Assembly: GCF_025449335.1 (NCBI RefSeq)
Contig: NZ_CP104883.1
Coordinates: 1,728,501 to 1,792,500, forward strand
Reading direction: 5' to 3'
Origin: Bartonella sp. HY328
GTDB lineage: Bacteria > Pseudomonadota > Alphaproteobacteria > Rhizobiales > Rhizobiaceae
DNA: 64,000 nt
Numbering within the stretch: the stretch's first letter is position 1; every line of letters starts with the position of its first letter. The position numbers and the translations under genes were made by a program. The notes below the pieces were generated by a model, which worked only from the letters and a program-made list of their open reading frames with translations, did no database searches and was not told the origin of the DNA. Positions 10,001 to 19,146 of the stretch are shown here, one piece after another.

Positions 10001-10214
10001 AGCAATAGTATTTACCGTTCGATTAAAATTTGGTTTGAAGAATAGTTAAGCTTATCGTGTGCATTTTGCACATAAATCTTGCTTAATCATCCTGTCTAAC
10101 TGTTTTGCATATTTTTTTAAAATCTAAATTTTTGATTTTTAAATATGCTTCACATGTGATTCTTGTGATATTTAGAAAGTTATTTATCACAATTTTACAA
10201 AAATTTCGACCTAT

Positions 10215-11357
10215 TCATTTTCCAGCTACTGCTTGGTTTTTAAAAAGGCTTGCAAATGATTTAATAATATTTGTCGGGCCGGATAAAGGACTTGGCTTCA
10301 TCATGCCTTTGGTTCCTATCCAATGAGCGACAGCAAAACACATAACGAGCAACGCAAATCCTTGATGGATAAGGCCCCATTCAATTGGTACATGTGTTAA
10401 AAGAGTAATGATGCCAAAAATTGCTTGCGCAATGATAAGAAGAAGTAAAATCATTGCCCTGCGTGCATGCGCACTACCTGGAAGCAATTTTTCAACCTTA
10501 AAGGCGTGAAAAATAGCCGCAACCAATAAAATATAAGCGAACATGCGATGAACGAATTGCACGGTCAATGCATTTTCAAAAAGATTTTTCCATAATGGAT
10601 TTTGTGATAACAAACCATCTGGAATAAAGCGCCCATCCATAAGCGGCCAAGTATTATAAGCAAGACCTGCATGAAGGCCTGCAACAAGTGCCCCAAGGTA
10701 GATTTGGAAAAGAACTAAAAATACCATCCATCCGGCATATATTTGGGTCGAACGTGATGCCGGTTTTTCTTTATATACTGCAAGACTTCGTGCTAAGGCA
10801 AAAACTGCGATGATAATAATACAGGCAAAAACAAGGTGGATTGCCAAACGATATTGGCTAACGCTGGTTAATTGGCTTTTACCAAGACCTGAGGCAACCA
10901 TCCACCAGCCAATCGCTCCTTGCATTCCCCCTAAGAATAATAGCCCTAATAGACGCCATTGAATTTTTTTCTCCAGCCTTCTTGTTAACCAAAAAGCCAA
11001 AAGAGGGATTGCGACCGCAAAACCAATAAAGCGAGCCAAAGCGCGATGGCCCCATTCCCACCAGAAAATTCCTTTAAATTCCTCTAGTGTCATGCCTTTA
11101 TTAACATGCTGATACTGAGCAATTTGCTGATATTTTATAAATTCCTCATTCCACTCTGTTTGGCTTAACGGAGGAATCATCCCATGAATTGGTTTCCATT
11201 CAGTTATAGAAAGTCCAGATCCTGTCATACGGGTTGCGCCGCCAACCAAAACAAGGGCCAAAAGAAGAACGAGAACAATATACAGCCACCAGCGCACAAA
11301 TTTACGGTTTTTAGTTTGTTCCGGGCTCAGCTCTAACGCGAGTACACCAGCATCCAT
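10215..11357 (-). CDS. ctaA: Haem A synthase (COX15/CtaA type)
   Basis: Integral-membrane haem O hydroxylase making haem A for aa3-type oxidases. 380 aa with about eight hydrophobic segments. Conserved pieces include LVGGATRMTGSGLSITEWKP, the EFKGIFWWEWGHRALAR haem-binding His region, and later FVHRMFAY and HQGFALL. An AAGGAG site precedes the ATG. Its presence matters because the only haem A client visible here, the CtaD-like protein at 20-21.5 kb, looks catalytically dead; a genuine oxidase elsewhere is therefore likely. Confidence 0.96.
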   Translation of the reverse strand: MDAGVLALELSPEQTKNRKFVRWWLYIVLVLLLALVLVGGATRMTGSGLSITEWKPIHGMIPPLSQTEWNEEFIKYQQIAQYQHVNKGMTLEEFKGIFWWEWGHRALARFIGFAVAIPLLAFWLTRRLEKKIQWRLLGLLFLGGMQGAIGWWMVASGLGKSQLTSVSQYRLAIHLVFACIIIIAVFALARSLAVYKEKPASRSTQIYAGWMVFLVLFQIYLGALVAGLHAGLAYNTWPLMDGRFIPDGLLSQNPLWKNLFENALTVQFVHRMFAYILLVAAIFHAFKVEKLLPGSAHARRAMILLLLIIAQAIFGIITLLTHVPIEWGLIHQGFALLVMCFAVAHWIGTKGMMKPSPLSGPTNIIKSFASLFKNQAVAGK

Positions 11358-11563
11358 TATAGTAGCTCCTTATGCGATGAGCCATATCAAATAATTAAGT
11401 TTCGTGTGGCGGCATCGTTTGAAACATGGTTCATACATTGTCTAGAAATAACGTATGAATTGGAAAAGTGGGGACTTTAGCAAGTTGTTACAAAAGGCTT
11501 AAATTTCCATTTTAATATTGCTCTTTTTGGCGTAGGATCACAAAAATTACAAGTATCGGCTAA

Positions 11564-11580
11564 TGTGACATGCCGTCACA
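11564..11580. promoter_or_regulatory. Short perfect palindrome TGTGAC-N5-GTCACA
   Basis: A 17-bp inverted repeat between hemB and ctaA. It resembles a CRP/FNR-type half-site pair but has N7, not N6, between TGTGA and TCACA. It could instead be a weak hairpin; no T-run follows. Confidence 0.3.
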
Positions 11581-11611
11581 GCTTAGAATACTTCAAAGAG
11601 AATAAATTTAC

Positions 11612-12625
11612 TCAACTTATCTTATTGTGAAGAATTTTTTGAGCAATATCCTTAGCAAAATAGGTGAGGATACCATCACAACCAGCTCGTTTTAAAGATA
11701 AAAGCGTCTCAGCAATAATTCGCTCGCCGTCAACCCACCCATTATTAATTGCTGCCATCATCATCGCATATTCACCCGAAACTTGGTAGGCAAATAAAGG
11801 TACAGAAAAGTTTTCTTTTAATCGATAAATAATATCAAGATAGGGAAGACCAGGTTTAACCATAAGCATATCTGCACCTTCATCAAGGTCTTGCGCTGCC
11901 TCTCTAACCGCTTCATCGCTATTGGCATGGTCAATATAATAAGTTTTTTTATCGCCCTTTAATAGACCTGCTGTGCCAATTGCATCGCGATAGGGGCCAT
12001 AAAAAGCAGAAGCAAATTTGCAGGCATAAGATATAATTGCAACATCTTGAAAACCCTCTGCATCAAGTGCATCACGTATAGCGCCAATGCGCCCATCCAT
12101 CATATCCGATGGGGCAATAATATCGGCACCGGCACGCGCTTGCGATAAAGCACCTTTAACTACCATCGCAACCGTTTCATCATTTATGATAACGCCATCA
12201 CGCAATATACCATCGTGGCCGTGGGTGGTGTATGGGTCTAATGCTGCATCGGTAATAATGCCAATATTAGCATTATGGCGTTTTAATTCACTGGTGAAAC
12301 GATTGGTGAGGTTTAATGGTGAAGCCACATAAGCTCCATCTTCACTTTTTATTGAAAAATCCTCTCGCGAAAACGGTGCTATGGCTGGGATGCCTAAGGC
12401 TGCTGCTTCAAGACATTCTTCGACGGCAACATCGACTGAAAAGCGGTGTACCCCTGGCATAGAAGGAATTTCTTCACGAATGCCTTGCCCATCACAGAGA
12501 AAAATTGTCCAAACAAGATCATTGGTACCAAGTACATTTTCTTGCACTAGTCGACGCGACCAATCAGCTTTACGCATGCGTCTAAGTCTGCGGCCGGCGG
12601 TGATTTGATCAATTGTCCTAGTCAT
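11612..12625 (-). CDS. hemB: Delta-aminolevulinic acid dehydratase (porphobilinogen synthase)
   Basis: Condenses two 5-aminolevulinates to porphobilinogen in haem and cobalamin precursor synthesis. The Schiff-base lysines lie in SYACKFASAFYGP and LMVKPGLPYLD. The metal site reads DAALDPYTTHGHDG, with Asp where zinc enzymes have Cys, so this is the Mg-type HemB common in alphaproteobacteria. I place the start at ATG 12625, preceded by GGA at suitable spacing, giving MTRTIDQ; an upstream ATG at 12664 has no good ribosome site. Confidence 0.95.
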   Translation of the reverse strand: MTRTIDQITAGRRLRRMRKADWSRRLVQENVLGTNDLVWTIFLCDGQGIREEIPSMPGVHRFSVDVAVEECLEAAALGIPAIAPFSREDFSIKSEDGAYVASPLNLTNRFTSELKRHNANIGIITDAALDPYTTHGHDGILRDGVIINDETVAMVVKGALSQARAGADIIAPSDMMDGRIGAIRDALDAEGFQDVAIISYACKFASAFYGPYRDAIGTAGLLKGDKKTYYIDHANSDEAVREAAQDLDEGADMLMVKPGLPYLDIIYRLKENFSVPLFAYQVSGEYAMMMAAINNGWVDGERIIAETLLSLKRAGCDGILTYFAKDIAQKILHNKIS

Positions 12626-12866
12626 TTTTTTCCATCTTGATAAGGGGTGAGTGATGAATCGCATTTTGCTTTTAACATAAAAAGCGAAAATTTCATTGTA
12701 TTTAATTTTATCGTATGAATTGTATTAATTGATCACATTTATGCAATGAAAAGGTAAGGCATCTTTAACTTATCAAGTGAGCCAATTAATAAAAAGCCTT
12801 TAAACTTTAGTTCTAGTGATTTAATGTGAAAGTTTAAATGGTGAAACCAAGCGGAGAGCATAAATA

Positions 12867-13916
12867 ATGCAAATGGATTTTGGTGGTGGTGATGATATAA
12901 GTTTTGCCAAAGAAGGGCACGTTGGCCTTATTAGACTTACACGGGAAAAGGCGCTCAATGCCTTAAATTTTTCGATGATCAATGCTCTTAATAATGCACT
13001 TATTGCTTGGGAAACGGACGATGATGTTGCTTGTGTGATTGTTGAAGGCGAGGGGCGCGCTTTTTGCGCCGGTGGCGATGTCGTAGCAGCCTATAAGGCG
13101 GGGCAAGCTGGGCAGCCGCTTTATAGCTATTTCGAATCAGAATATAAAATGAATTATCGGATTGGTAATTTTCCAAAACCCTTTATTTCTTTTTTAAATG
13201 GTATTGTAATGGGCGGCGGCGTTGGCCTTTCAATTCATGGTTCGCATCGCATTATTACCGAGAAAACCATTTTTGCCATGCCCGAAAGTGCAATTGGCTT
13301 TTTTCCAGATGTTGGAACAAGTGCTGTGTTGCCGTGTTTGCCTAATCAGTTTGGTCTCTATCTTGCGCTAACTGGTGAAAAAATAAAACAAGGTGATTGT
13401 TTGCAATTTGGTCTTGCAACCCATGCTCTTCATGAAAGTGATTTGGCAGCATTTAAGCAAGAATTGATAAATACGGGTAATCCTAGACCATTTTTAGAAG
13501 CTAATGCGGTAGAGCTAGATTTTGACACGCCCATTGAAACGCGCAATTTGATTAATGAGTGCTTTTGTGCGGAAAATATTGATGAAATATTTGAAAAATT
13601 GCAACAAAAAGCGGAAGCTGATAGCGAATTTGCAAAGGCCTGCCTTGAGACATTGCAAAAACGCTCACCCACATCTTTGAAAGTCATTTATCGCCAGTTT
13701 TCAGCTTGTAAACCTTTATCATTAGGGGATTGCTTAATTATTGATAATCGTATTGCCAAACATATGTTAGATAGCCATGATTTTTATGAAGGTGTACGTG
13801 CTGTGTTGGTGGACAAAGACGGTAATCCAAAATGGCAACCGTCAAAGCTTGCAGATGTAACGAATGAGCAGGTTGAAGTTTATTTTTCACCTTTAGATAA
13901 AGAGTTATCGTTTTGA
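12867..13916 (+). CDS. Enoyl-CoA hydratase/isomerase family, probable 3-hydroxyisobutyryl-CoA hydrolase
   Basis: Crotonase-fold protein of 349 aa. REKALNALNFSM near the N-terminus, the oxyanion-hole segment GRAFCAGGDVVAAY, NGIVMGGGVGLS and MPESAIGFFPDVG are all characteristic of the HIBCH branch, which hydrolyses 3-hydroxyisobutyryl-CoA in valine breakdown. GGAG precedes the ATG. It overlaps the following membrane-protein gene by 4 bp (TTGA). Substrate assignment is from subfamily motifs, not proof. Confidence 0.85.
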   Translation: MQMDFGGGDDISFAKEGHVGLIRLTREKALNALNFSMINALNNALIAWETDDDVACVIVEGEGRAFCAGGDVVAAYKAGQAGQPLYSYFESEYKMNYRIGNFPKPFISFLNGIVMGGGVGLSIHGSHRIITEKTIFAMPESAIGFFPDVGTSAVLPCLPNQFGLYLALTGEKIKQGDCLQFGLATHALHESDLAAFKQELINTGNPRPFLEANAVELDFDTPIETRNLINECFCAENIDEIFEKLQQKAEADSEFAKACLETLQKRSPTSLKVIYRQFSACKPLSLGDCLIIDNRIAKHMLDSHDFYEGVRAVLVDKDGNPKWQPSKLADVTNEQVEVYFSPLDKELSF

Positions 13917-14344
13917 TTGATCAATATATAGGTAAACTAAAAGCAAGTTGGAACGAGCGTGGTTTTGCAATATTCTTAGGGGTGTTAGCGCTGTTTTGCT
14001 TAACCCTTGGTACAGGTTACTGGGTAAGACTAATTGGTGTTTATAATGAACCTTTATGGCGCTATGATCTTATGCCTTGGAATTGGCGAATTTTGTGCTG
14101 TAGCCTTGCTATTTTATATCCCATCGCCGCTTGTGGTCTATGGATGGGATCAAAATGGGGGATAATCTTATGGCTAATCGGTGGTTTTGTTGAAGCTGTT
14201 TGTTATACTCTTTACGCGTCATATTTTGAATTGCATTTAGTGGTGCCTTTTATTCACACAATATTTGTAATTGCTTATGCAACACTTACTTTTTTAAAAA
14301 TTAAAGAAAGTCGTAAACCCCAAGAAATTGTGGTCGAATATTAA
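13913..14344 (+). CDS. Small four-helix membrane protein (DUF6163-like)
   Basis: 143 aa with four predicted membrane segments: FAIFLGVLALFCLTLGTGYW, then two in ILCCSLAILYPIAACGLWMG and IILWLIGGFVEAVCY, then IHTIFVIAYATLTFL. The only start compatible with the frame is TTG 13913, overlapping the upstream stop, so expression probably depends on translational coupling. It resembles an uncharacterised alphaproteobacterial family found beside HIBCH-like genes. Function unknown. Confidence 0.7.
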   Translation: MIDQYIGKLKASWNERGFAIFLGVLALFCLTLGTGYWVRLIGVYNEPLWRYDLMPWNWRILCCSLAILYPIAACGLWMGSKWGIILWLIGGFVEAVCYTLYASYFELHLVVPFIHTIFVIAYATLTFLKIKESRKPQEIVVEY

Positions 14345-14381
14345 ATATACAAGTTGAAATCACATATTACTGGTTTCATGC

Positions 14382-14410
14382 TTGACATAATATTAACTAT
14401 GACATAAAAG
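14382..14410 (+). promoter_or_regulatory. Putative sigma70-type promoter for rpsD
   Basis: TTGACA at 14382-14387 is followed after 17 nt by TAAAAG at 14405-14410, a weak -10. Position and spacing suit a promoter producing a leader of about 185 nt. Confidence 0.45.
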
Positions 14411-14455
14411 CCCCAAATCGTGGTTTTTCTAAATCACAATAATAACGTGTCCCGT

Positions 14456-14486
14456 GGATAAAGACGCAAGATTTGCGGTTTTATCC
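14456..14486 (+). ncRNA. Long stable hairpin in the rpsD leader
   Basis: GGATAAA-G-A-CGCAA (14456-14469) pairs with TTGCG-G-T-TTTATCC (14473-14486) around a 3-nt loop: 12 Watson-Crick pairs, one G-U and one A-G mismatch. It lies about 120 nt upstream of rpsD with no T-run, so it is not a terminator. A leader element, perhaps an S4 autoregulatory site, is possible; the function is inferred. Confidence 0.45.
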
Positions 14487-14603
14487 TGTCAGTCTTTTAG
14501 ATTTTTATCTTATTGTTTTAATTAAGATAATTAAAAAGGCAGAGGAGGGCGCGTTTCCTTAAAACTAGCTGAAAAGCAATAAATAATATTCAAAGGAAAT
14601 GCG

Positions 14604-15221
14604 ATGAGTAAGCGCGAATCTGCAAAGTATAAAATTGATCGCCGCATGGGCGAAAATATTTGGGGTCGTCCTAAGTCCCCAGTTAATCGCCGTGAATATG
14701 GTCCAGGCCAGCACGGTCAGCGCCGCAAAGGCAAGCTTTCCGATTATGGTGTTCAGCTTCGTGCAAAGCAGAAACTTAAAGGTTTCTATGGTGACGTTTC
14801 TGAAAAGCAATTCCATAAAACTTATGAAGAAGCTGCACGTCGTCGCGGTGATACTGGTGAAAACTTGATTGGTTTGCTTGAAAGCCGTCTAGATGCAGTT
14901 GTATATCGTGCAAAATTTGTACCAACAATTTTTGCTGCACGTCAGTTTGTAAACCACGGTCACGTTAATGTTAATGGTGTTCGCACCAATATTCAGTCTT
15001 ACCGTTGTAAAGCAGGCGATGTGATCGAAGTTCGTGAAAAGTCAAAACAATTGGCTATCGTGATCGAAGCAACACAGTTGGCAGAACGTGATGTTCCTGA
15101 CTACATCGAAGCAGATCACAACAAGATGCGCGCTACCTATCTTCGCGTGCCAAATCTTGCCGATGTTCCTTACGCTGTTGTAATGGAACCAAATCTAGTA
15201 GTCGAGTTCTACTCACGCTAA
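14604..15221 (+). CDS. rpsD: 30S ribosomal protein S4
   Basis: Primary 16S rRNA-binding protein that nucleates 30S body assembly and usually represses its own mRNA. 205 aa. S4 signatures are YGPGQHGQRRKGKLSDYG, GLLESRLDAVVYRAKFVPT, and the S4 domain ARQFVNHGHVNVNGVRTN. AAAGGA precedes the ATG. It is a single-gene unit with its own leader and terminator. Confidence 0.98.
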   Translation: MSKRESAKYKIDRRMGENIWGRPKSPVNRREYGPGQHGQRRKGKLSDYGVQLRAKQKLKGFYGDVSEKQFHKTYEEAARRRGDTGENLIGLLESRLDAVVYRAKFVPTIFAARQFVNHGHVNVNGVRTNIQSYRCKAGDVIEVREKSKQLAIVIEATQLAERDVPDYIEADHNKMRATYLRVPNLADVPYAVVMEPNLVVEFYSR

Positions 15222-15246
15222 TAGATTTTTTCGATTATCGAATTTT

Positions 15247-15270
15247 GAAGGGGGCTTATGCCCCCTTTAT
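15247..15270 (+). terminator. Terminator after rpsD
   Basis: AAGGGGGC (15248-15255) - TTAT - GCCCCCTT (15260-15267), GC-rich stem with a short T-run. Confidence 0.85.
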
Positions 15271-15408
15271 TATATTGGACATTTGAGATATTTTATAAAA
15301 TTATGCTTTTAAAATATTTTTGGTCTTATTTGATCAATAAAATGATCTAGTTGGTTCGTTATTAGTGAATTACCTTATATAACAGTTACAGACTATGCCG
15401 AGGCAGCA

Positions 15409-16314
15409 ATGAGTTCATCTCGAGTAAATCTTATCGAAGTTAGCAGTGCAAAAGGTGAAACTTTTGCCGATGATGGCTGTCATCCGATGTTTCGAGATGT
15501 TAGTTCCGCAGTTGAATTTAATAAATTACGCAAGCGTTTGTTGCGCCATATGCGCCAAGCTATAGAAGATTTTGCTATGATAAATGGCTCATCGCTTAAG
15601 GGTGAGCGTTGGCTTGTTGCGTTGTCTGGTGGCAAAGACTCCTATGGCCTGCTAGCGCTTTTATTGGACTTAAAATGGCGCGGACTTTTACCTGTTGATC
15701 TTATTGCTTGTAATTTAGATCAAGGGCAGCCAAATTTTCCAAAACATATTTTACCCGATTATTTAAAGAGTATTGGTGTTGAATATCATATTGAATATCA
15801 GGACACTTATTCGGTGGTGACGGATAAACTCGATCAAAGTCAGACCTATTGCTCACTATGTTCACGCTTACGTCGTGGCATTCTTTATCGGTTAGCGCGT
15901 GAAAAAGGTTGTTCCGCGCTCGTGCTTGGTCATCATCGTGATGATGCATTGGAAACATTTTTTATGAATTTCTTTCATGGTGGGCGTTTGGCATCTATGC
16001 CGGGCAAGCTGCTCAATGATGAAGGTGATCTTTTTGTATTGCGGCCACTTATTTATGCTGCAGAAGATGATCTTGCAAAATTCGCCGAAATTATGGATTT
16101 TCCAATTATTCCATGTAATCTTTGCGGCTCTCAAGATGGATTGCAACGAAATGCTATGAAGGCAATGTTGTCGGATATTGAAAAGCGGATGCCAGGCCGC
16201 AAAGATACTATGATCCGCGCGCTCGGTAACGTACGTCCATCTCATTTACTTGATACTAAGATTTTCGATTTTTTAGGATTAACTGCCAAGTCTAACGAAG
16301 AGCAGTTATCGTAG
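15409..16314 (+). CDS. ttcA: tRNA 2-thiocytidine(32) synthetase TtcA
   Basis: ATP-dependent thiolation of tRNA cytidine 32. PP-loop ATPase with SGGKDSYG, paired CxxC motifs (CSLC and CNLC) for the iron-sulfur cluster, and GHHRDDALETFFMN. 301 aa, normal size. The frame is intact; there is no close operon partner. Confidence 0.95.
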   Translation: MSSSRVNLIEVSSAKGETFADDGCHPMFRDVSSAVEFNKLRKRLLRHMRQAIEDFAMINGSSLKGERWLVALSGGKDSYGLLALLLDLKWRGLLPVDLIACNLDQGQPNFPKHILPDYLKSIGVEYHIEYQDTYSVVTDKLDQSQTYCSLCSRLRRGILYRLAREKGCSALVLGHHRDDALETFFMNFFHGGRLASMPGKLLNDEGDLFVLRPLIYAAEDDLAKFAEIMDFPIIPCNLCGSQDGLQRNAMKAMLSDIEKRMPGRKDTMIRALGNVRPSHLLDTKIFDFLGLTAKSNEEQLS

Positions 16315-16363
16315 ATTTATAAAAGACCAGAATTTGTTGTAAGCGGTTTTTGAAAGGAATGTG

Positions 16364-17800
16364 ATGGAAGGTGATAACAGGAATTTGCGCCGCGGATTAA
16401 AAAACCGTCACATCCAAATGATTGCATTAGGTGGAGCTATTGGTACAGGCCTTTTTTATGGCTCGGCCGAAGCGATCAGTCTTGCAGGGCCTGCGACTAT
16501 TCTTTCTTACCTTATTGGTGGGCTTGTTATTTATCTTATCATGCGGATGCTTGGTGAAATGTCAACTGAAGAGCCAGTTGCAGGTTCGTTCAGTTTTTTT
16601 GCCTATAAATATTGGAATGGTTTTGCTGGTTTTTTTGCTGGCTGGAATTATTGGTTGCTTTATATTTTGGTCAGTATGGCGGAATTAACGGTTGTTGGCA
16701 TCTATCTTGATCATTGGCTGCCCATAGATCATTGGATTAGTTCTCTTGTCGTTTTAATGGTTATTACTGCCGTGAACCTTATAAATGTAAGGTTTTATGG
16801 TGAGTTTGAGTTTTGGTTTGCCTTAATTAAAGTCATTGCAGTTATCGGTATGATTGTTTTTGGTGTTATCCTAATCATAACAGGATTAGGGGGCGCCAAT
16901 GCAACGGTTTCGAATCTATGGAGCCAAGGTGGTTTTTTTCCGCTTGGTGCATCTGGCATGATTATGGCGTTTGTTGTGATTATGTTTTCATTTGGAGGAA
17001 CTGAACTCATTGGCGTTGCTGCAGGTGAAGCGGAAAACCCAGAAAAGACCATACCAAAAGCCATTAATCAGGTTATGTGGCGTATATTAATTTTTTATAT
17101 TGGTGCAATTACTGTCATTATGATATTAAATCCGTGGAATTTGCTTAATAAAGATAATAGCCCCTTTGTCTCTATTTTTACCAATATCGGTATTCCTGCT
17201 GCCGGACATATTTTAAATTTTGTCGTGCTAACTGCTGCAATTTCAGTTTATAATAGCGGAATTTATTCCAATAGCCGAATGCTTTATTCATTGGCAGAAC
17301 AAGGTAATGCGCCGCGTATTTTTATGAAGCTAAGCCATAATCGCGTTCCATTTATTGCAATTTTAGTCTCATCGCTTTGTACAGCTGTTGCGGTTATCAT
17401 TAATTATCTCGTACCAAATGAAGCATTTATGCGGGTTATGGCCGTTGCTACGACAGCGGCTGCTATGACTTGGGCAACAATTATTCTTGTTCACTTGAGA
17501 TTTAGACGTGCAAAAAAACTGAAAAATAGTAAAACTAAGTTTCCCTCTCCCTTGTTTCCTTTGGCTAACTACATCTGCTTACTATTTTTATTGCTGCTTG
17601 TTTCATTGATGATTTTAACCGGTTTTAGTGAAAATGGTTTAATGACCTATCTATTAAAGACTTTACACATTATAGACAACAATTCGCCAGCATTTTTTAC
17701 TCTTGCAGCTCCAGATATGAGTCTGTCTGTGCTTGTTATGCCTATTTGGTTCTTTATTCTCTATCTTGGTTTCAAGTTTAAAAAGCCTAATGTTGCATAG
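16364..17800 (+). CDS. Amino acid permease, AAT/APC family (AroP/PheP-like)
   Basis: About 478 aa with twelve predicted membrane helices. The family signature GLKNRHIQMIALGGAIGTGLF opens TM1, and the TM6-region FSFGGTELIGVAAGEAENP is typical of AroP/PheP/LysP-type proton symporters. ATG 16364 is preferred over GTG 16361 because AGGA at 16355-16358 then has proper spacing. Substrate cannot be fixed from sequence; aromatic or other neutral amino acids are likely. Confidence 0.88.
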   Translation: MEGDNRNLRRGLKNRHIQMIALGGAIGTGLFYGSAEAISLAGPATILSYLIGGLVIYLIMRMLGEMSTEEPVAGSFSFFAYKYWNGFAGFFAGWNYWLLYILVSMAELTVVGIYLDHWLPIDHWISSLVVLMVITAVNLINVRFYGEFEFWFALIKVIAVIGMIVFGVILIITGLGGANATVSNLWSQGGFFPLGASGMIMAFVVIMFSFGGTELIGVAAGEAENPEKTIPKAINQVMWRILIFYIGAITVIMILNPWNLLNKDNSPFVSIFTNIGIPAAGHILNFVVLTAAISVYNSGIYSNSRMLYSLAEQGNAPRIFMKLSHNRVPFIAILVSSLCTAVAVIINYLVPNEAFMRVMAVATTAAAMTWATIILVHLRFRRAKKLKNSKTKFPSPLFPLANYICLLFLLLLVSLMILTGFSENGLMTYLLKTLHIIDNNSPAFFTLAAPDMSLSVLVMPIWFFILYLGFKFKKPNVA

Positions 17801-17811
17801 GGGGTATTGGG

Positions 17812-18654
17812 GTGACAAAGCTTTTACCTAAAGGGCGTACAGCCATTATTGCAGGTGGTGGTAAACTGCCCTTAGCTGTTGCCCAATCATTGAAATCTAT
17901 GGGGCAAGATCCCTTTGTCGTTCCCTTACGTCATGAGGCTGATCCTGATATTTATAAATTTGAGCATTGTGAGATTTCAATTGTTGAATTTGCAAAGCTT
18001 ATCAGGGCAATGAAAAGTGCCAATGTCAAAAATGTGGTATTAGCAGGTGGTGTAAAAAGTAGGCCACATCTATCTAATTTACGATTAGATGGCCCAACAT
18101 TGCGTGCCTTAACACGCGTGTTTTTTGCTTTAGCGCAAGGCGATGATGCCTTACTCCGCGCTTTCATCAAGGTACTTGAATCTTATGGTTTTGAGGTGCT
18201 TGGAGCCCATGAGGTGGTACCCGATTTGCTTGCGCCAGCACCATGCCTGTTATCTGACTTGGCACCTTCTAAAGTAGAAGAAAAAAATTTAAAGCTTGCG
18301 CTTGCAGCAGCACATATGCTTGGTGATCTTGATGTCGGGCAGGGTGCTGTAGCTGTTGGTGGCAGAGTTGTTGCACTTGAAGGCGCCGAAGGCACTGATA
18401 ATATGATTAAGCGTATTGCCTTAATGCGACAAGAGCGGCGCATCCCACAACAAGGTGGCGTTTTGGTAAAATGTGCCAAACCAAACCAAGAAAAACGTGC
18501 AGATTTGCCCACCATTGGACCTGATACTATTGAACAAGCATTTCAATCGGGGCTTGCCGGTGTTGCCATTGAAGCAGGATCTAGTTTTATTCTTGATTTT
18601 GAAAAAACCATTGAGGTTGCGGATAAAAGAAAAGTTTTTCTTGTAACTTTTTAA
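17812..18654 (+). CDS. lpxI: UDP-2,3-diacylglucosamine pyrophosphatase LpxI
   Basis: Hydrolyses UDP-2,3-diacyl-GlcN to lipid X in lipid A synthesis; the alphaproteobacterial replacement for LpxH. 280 aa. LpxI-type segments are TAIIAGGGKLPLAVA, LAGGVKSRP, AQGDDALLRAFI, and the GQGAVAVGGRVVALEGAEGTD region. It starts at GTG 17812 after a run of G. In related genomes lpxI lies between lpxA and lpxB; here it sits 12 bp behind a permease gene. Confidence 0.92.
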   Translation: MTKLLPKGRTAIIAGGGKLPLAVAQSLKSMGQDPFVVPLRHEADPDIYKFEHCEISIVEFAKLIRAMKSANVKNVVLAGGVKSRPHLSNLRLDGPTLRALTRVFFALAQGDDALLRAFIKVLESYGFEVLGAHEVVPDLLAPAPCLLSDLAPSKVEEKNLKLALAAAHMLGDLDVGQGAVAVGGRVVALEGAEGTDNMIKRIALMRQERRIPQQGGVLVKCAKPNQEKRADLPTIGPDTIEQAFQSGLAGVAIEAGSSFILDFEKTIEVADKRKVFLVTF

Positions 18655-18840
18655 CAAGCTATTTTTAAATTAAATTATATATTAAAATAAAAAGCGGTTT
18701 TTCTGCATATGCGTTTCTTTTATCAAAATCACCTAAAGTCAATAAAAAGATCCTAAAACCACTCGTGATATTGCGTGCACGTTTTATTTCATCTCGTTAA
18801 TTTGTGGGGTGGATCACACCAATAATAATTGCAGGATGCT

Positions 18841-19062
18841 TTGAAATTAAATAAGATTTTAAATTATACATACCTCATAGTTACGCTTGTTAACGTCATC
18901 TACTATGGTCTTGTGGATGGTTCTTTAATATGGCGAATGACCTCATTTTTAAACCTAATCAGCTATATCGAAATGAAATTATTAAGTGTAAAATTAAAAA
19001 AAATAGCTGGTTGTATCTCTAAGATAGATGAGTTTGAGTGCTTGCAAGTTAAAATACCATAA
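18841..19062 (+). CDS. Small hypothetical protein, possibly membrane-associated
   Basis: Short open frame (about 73 aa) with a TTG start preceded by AGGA at 18833-18836. It contains one hydrophobic stretch (YLIVTLVNVIYYGL) and a Lys-rich C-terminal part. There is no family I recognise and no coupling to neighbours. It may be a chance frame in a roughly 490-bp gap. Confidence 0.25.
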   Translation: MKLNKILNYTYLIVTLVNVIYYGLVDGSLIWRMTSFLNLISYIEMKLLSVKLKKIAGCISKIDEFECLQVKIP

Positions 19063-19146
19063 AAATGTTTAATTTCGAATTTATTTCAACCATAGTTTTG
19101 AGACTTAAAATTTAATAGTAGTTTATTATCGTTAGGTATCTATTTT

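Noticed and set aside
10105..10326. 73-codon plus-strand open frame
   Set aside because: It overlaps the 3' end of ctaA on the other strand, has no ribosome site, and matches no family.
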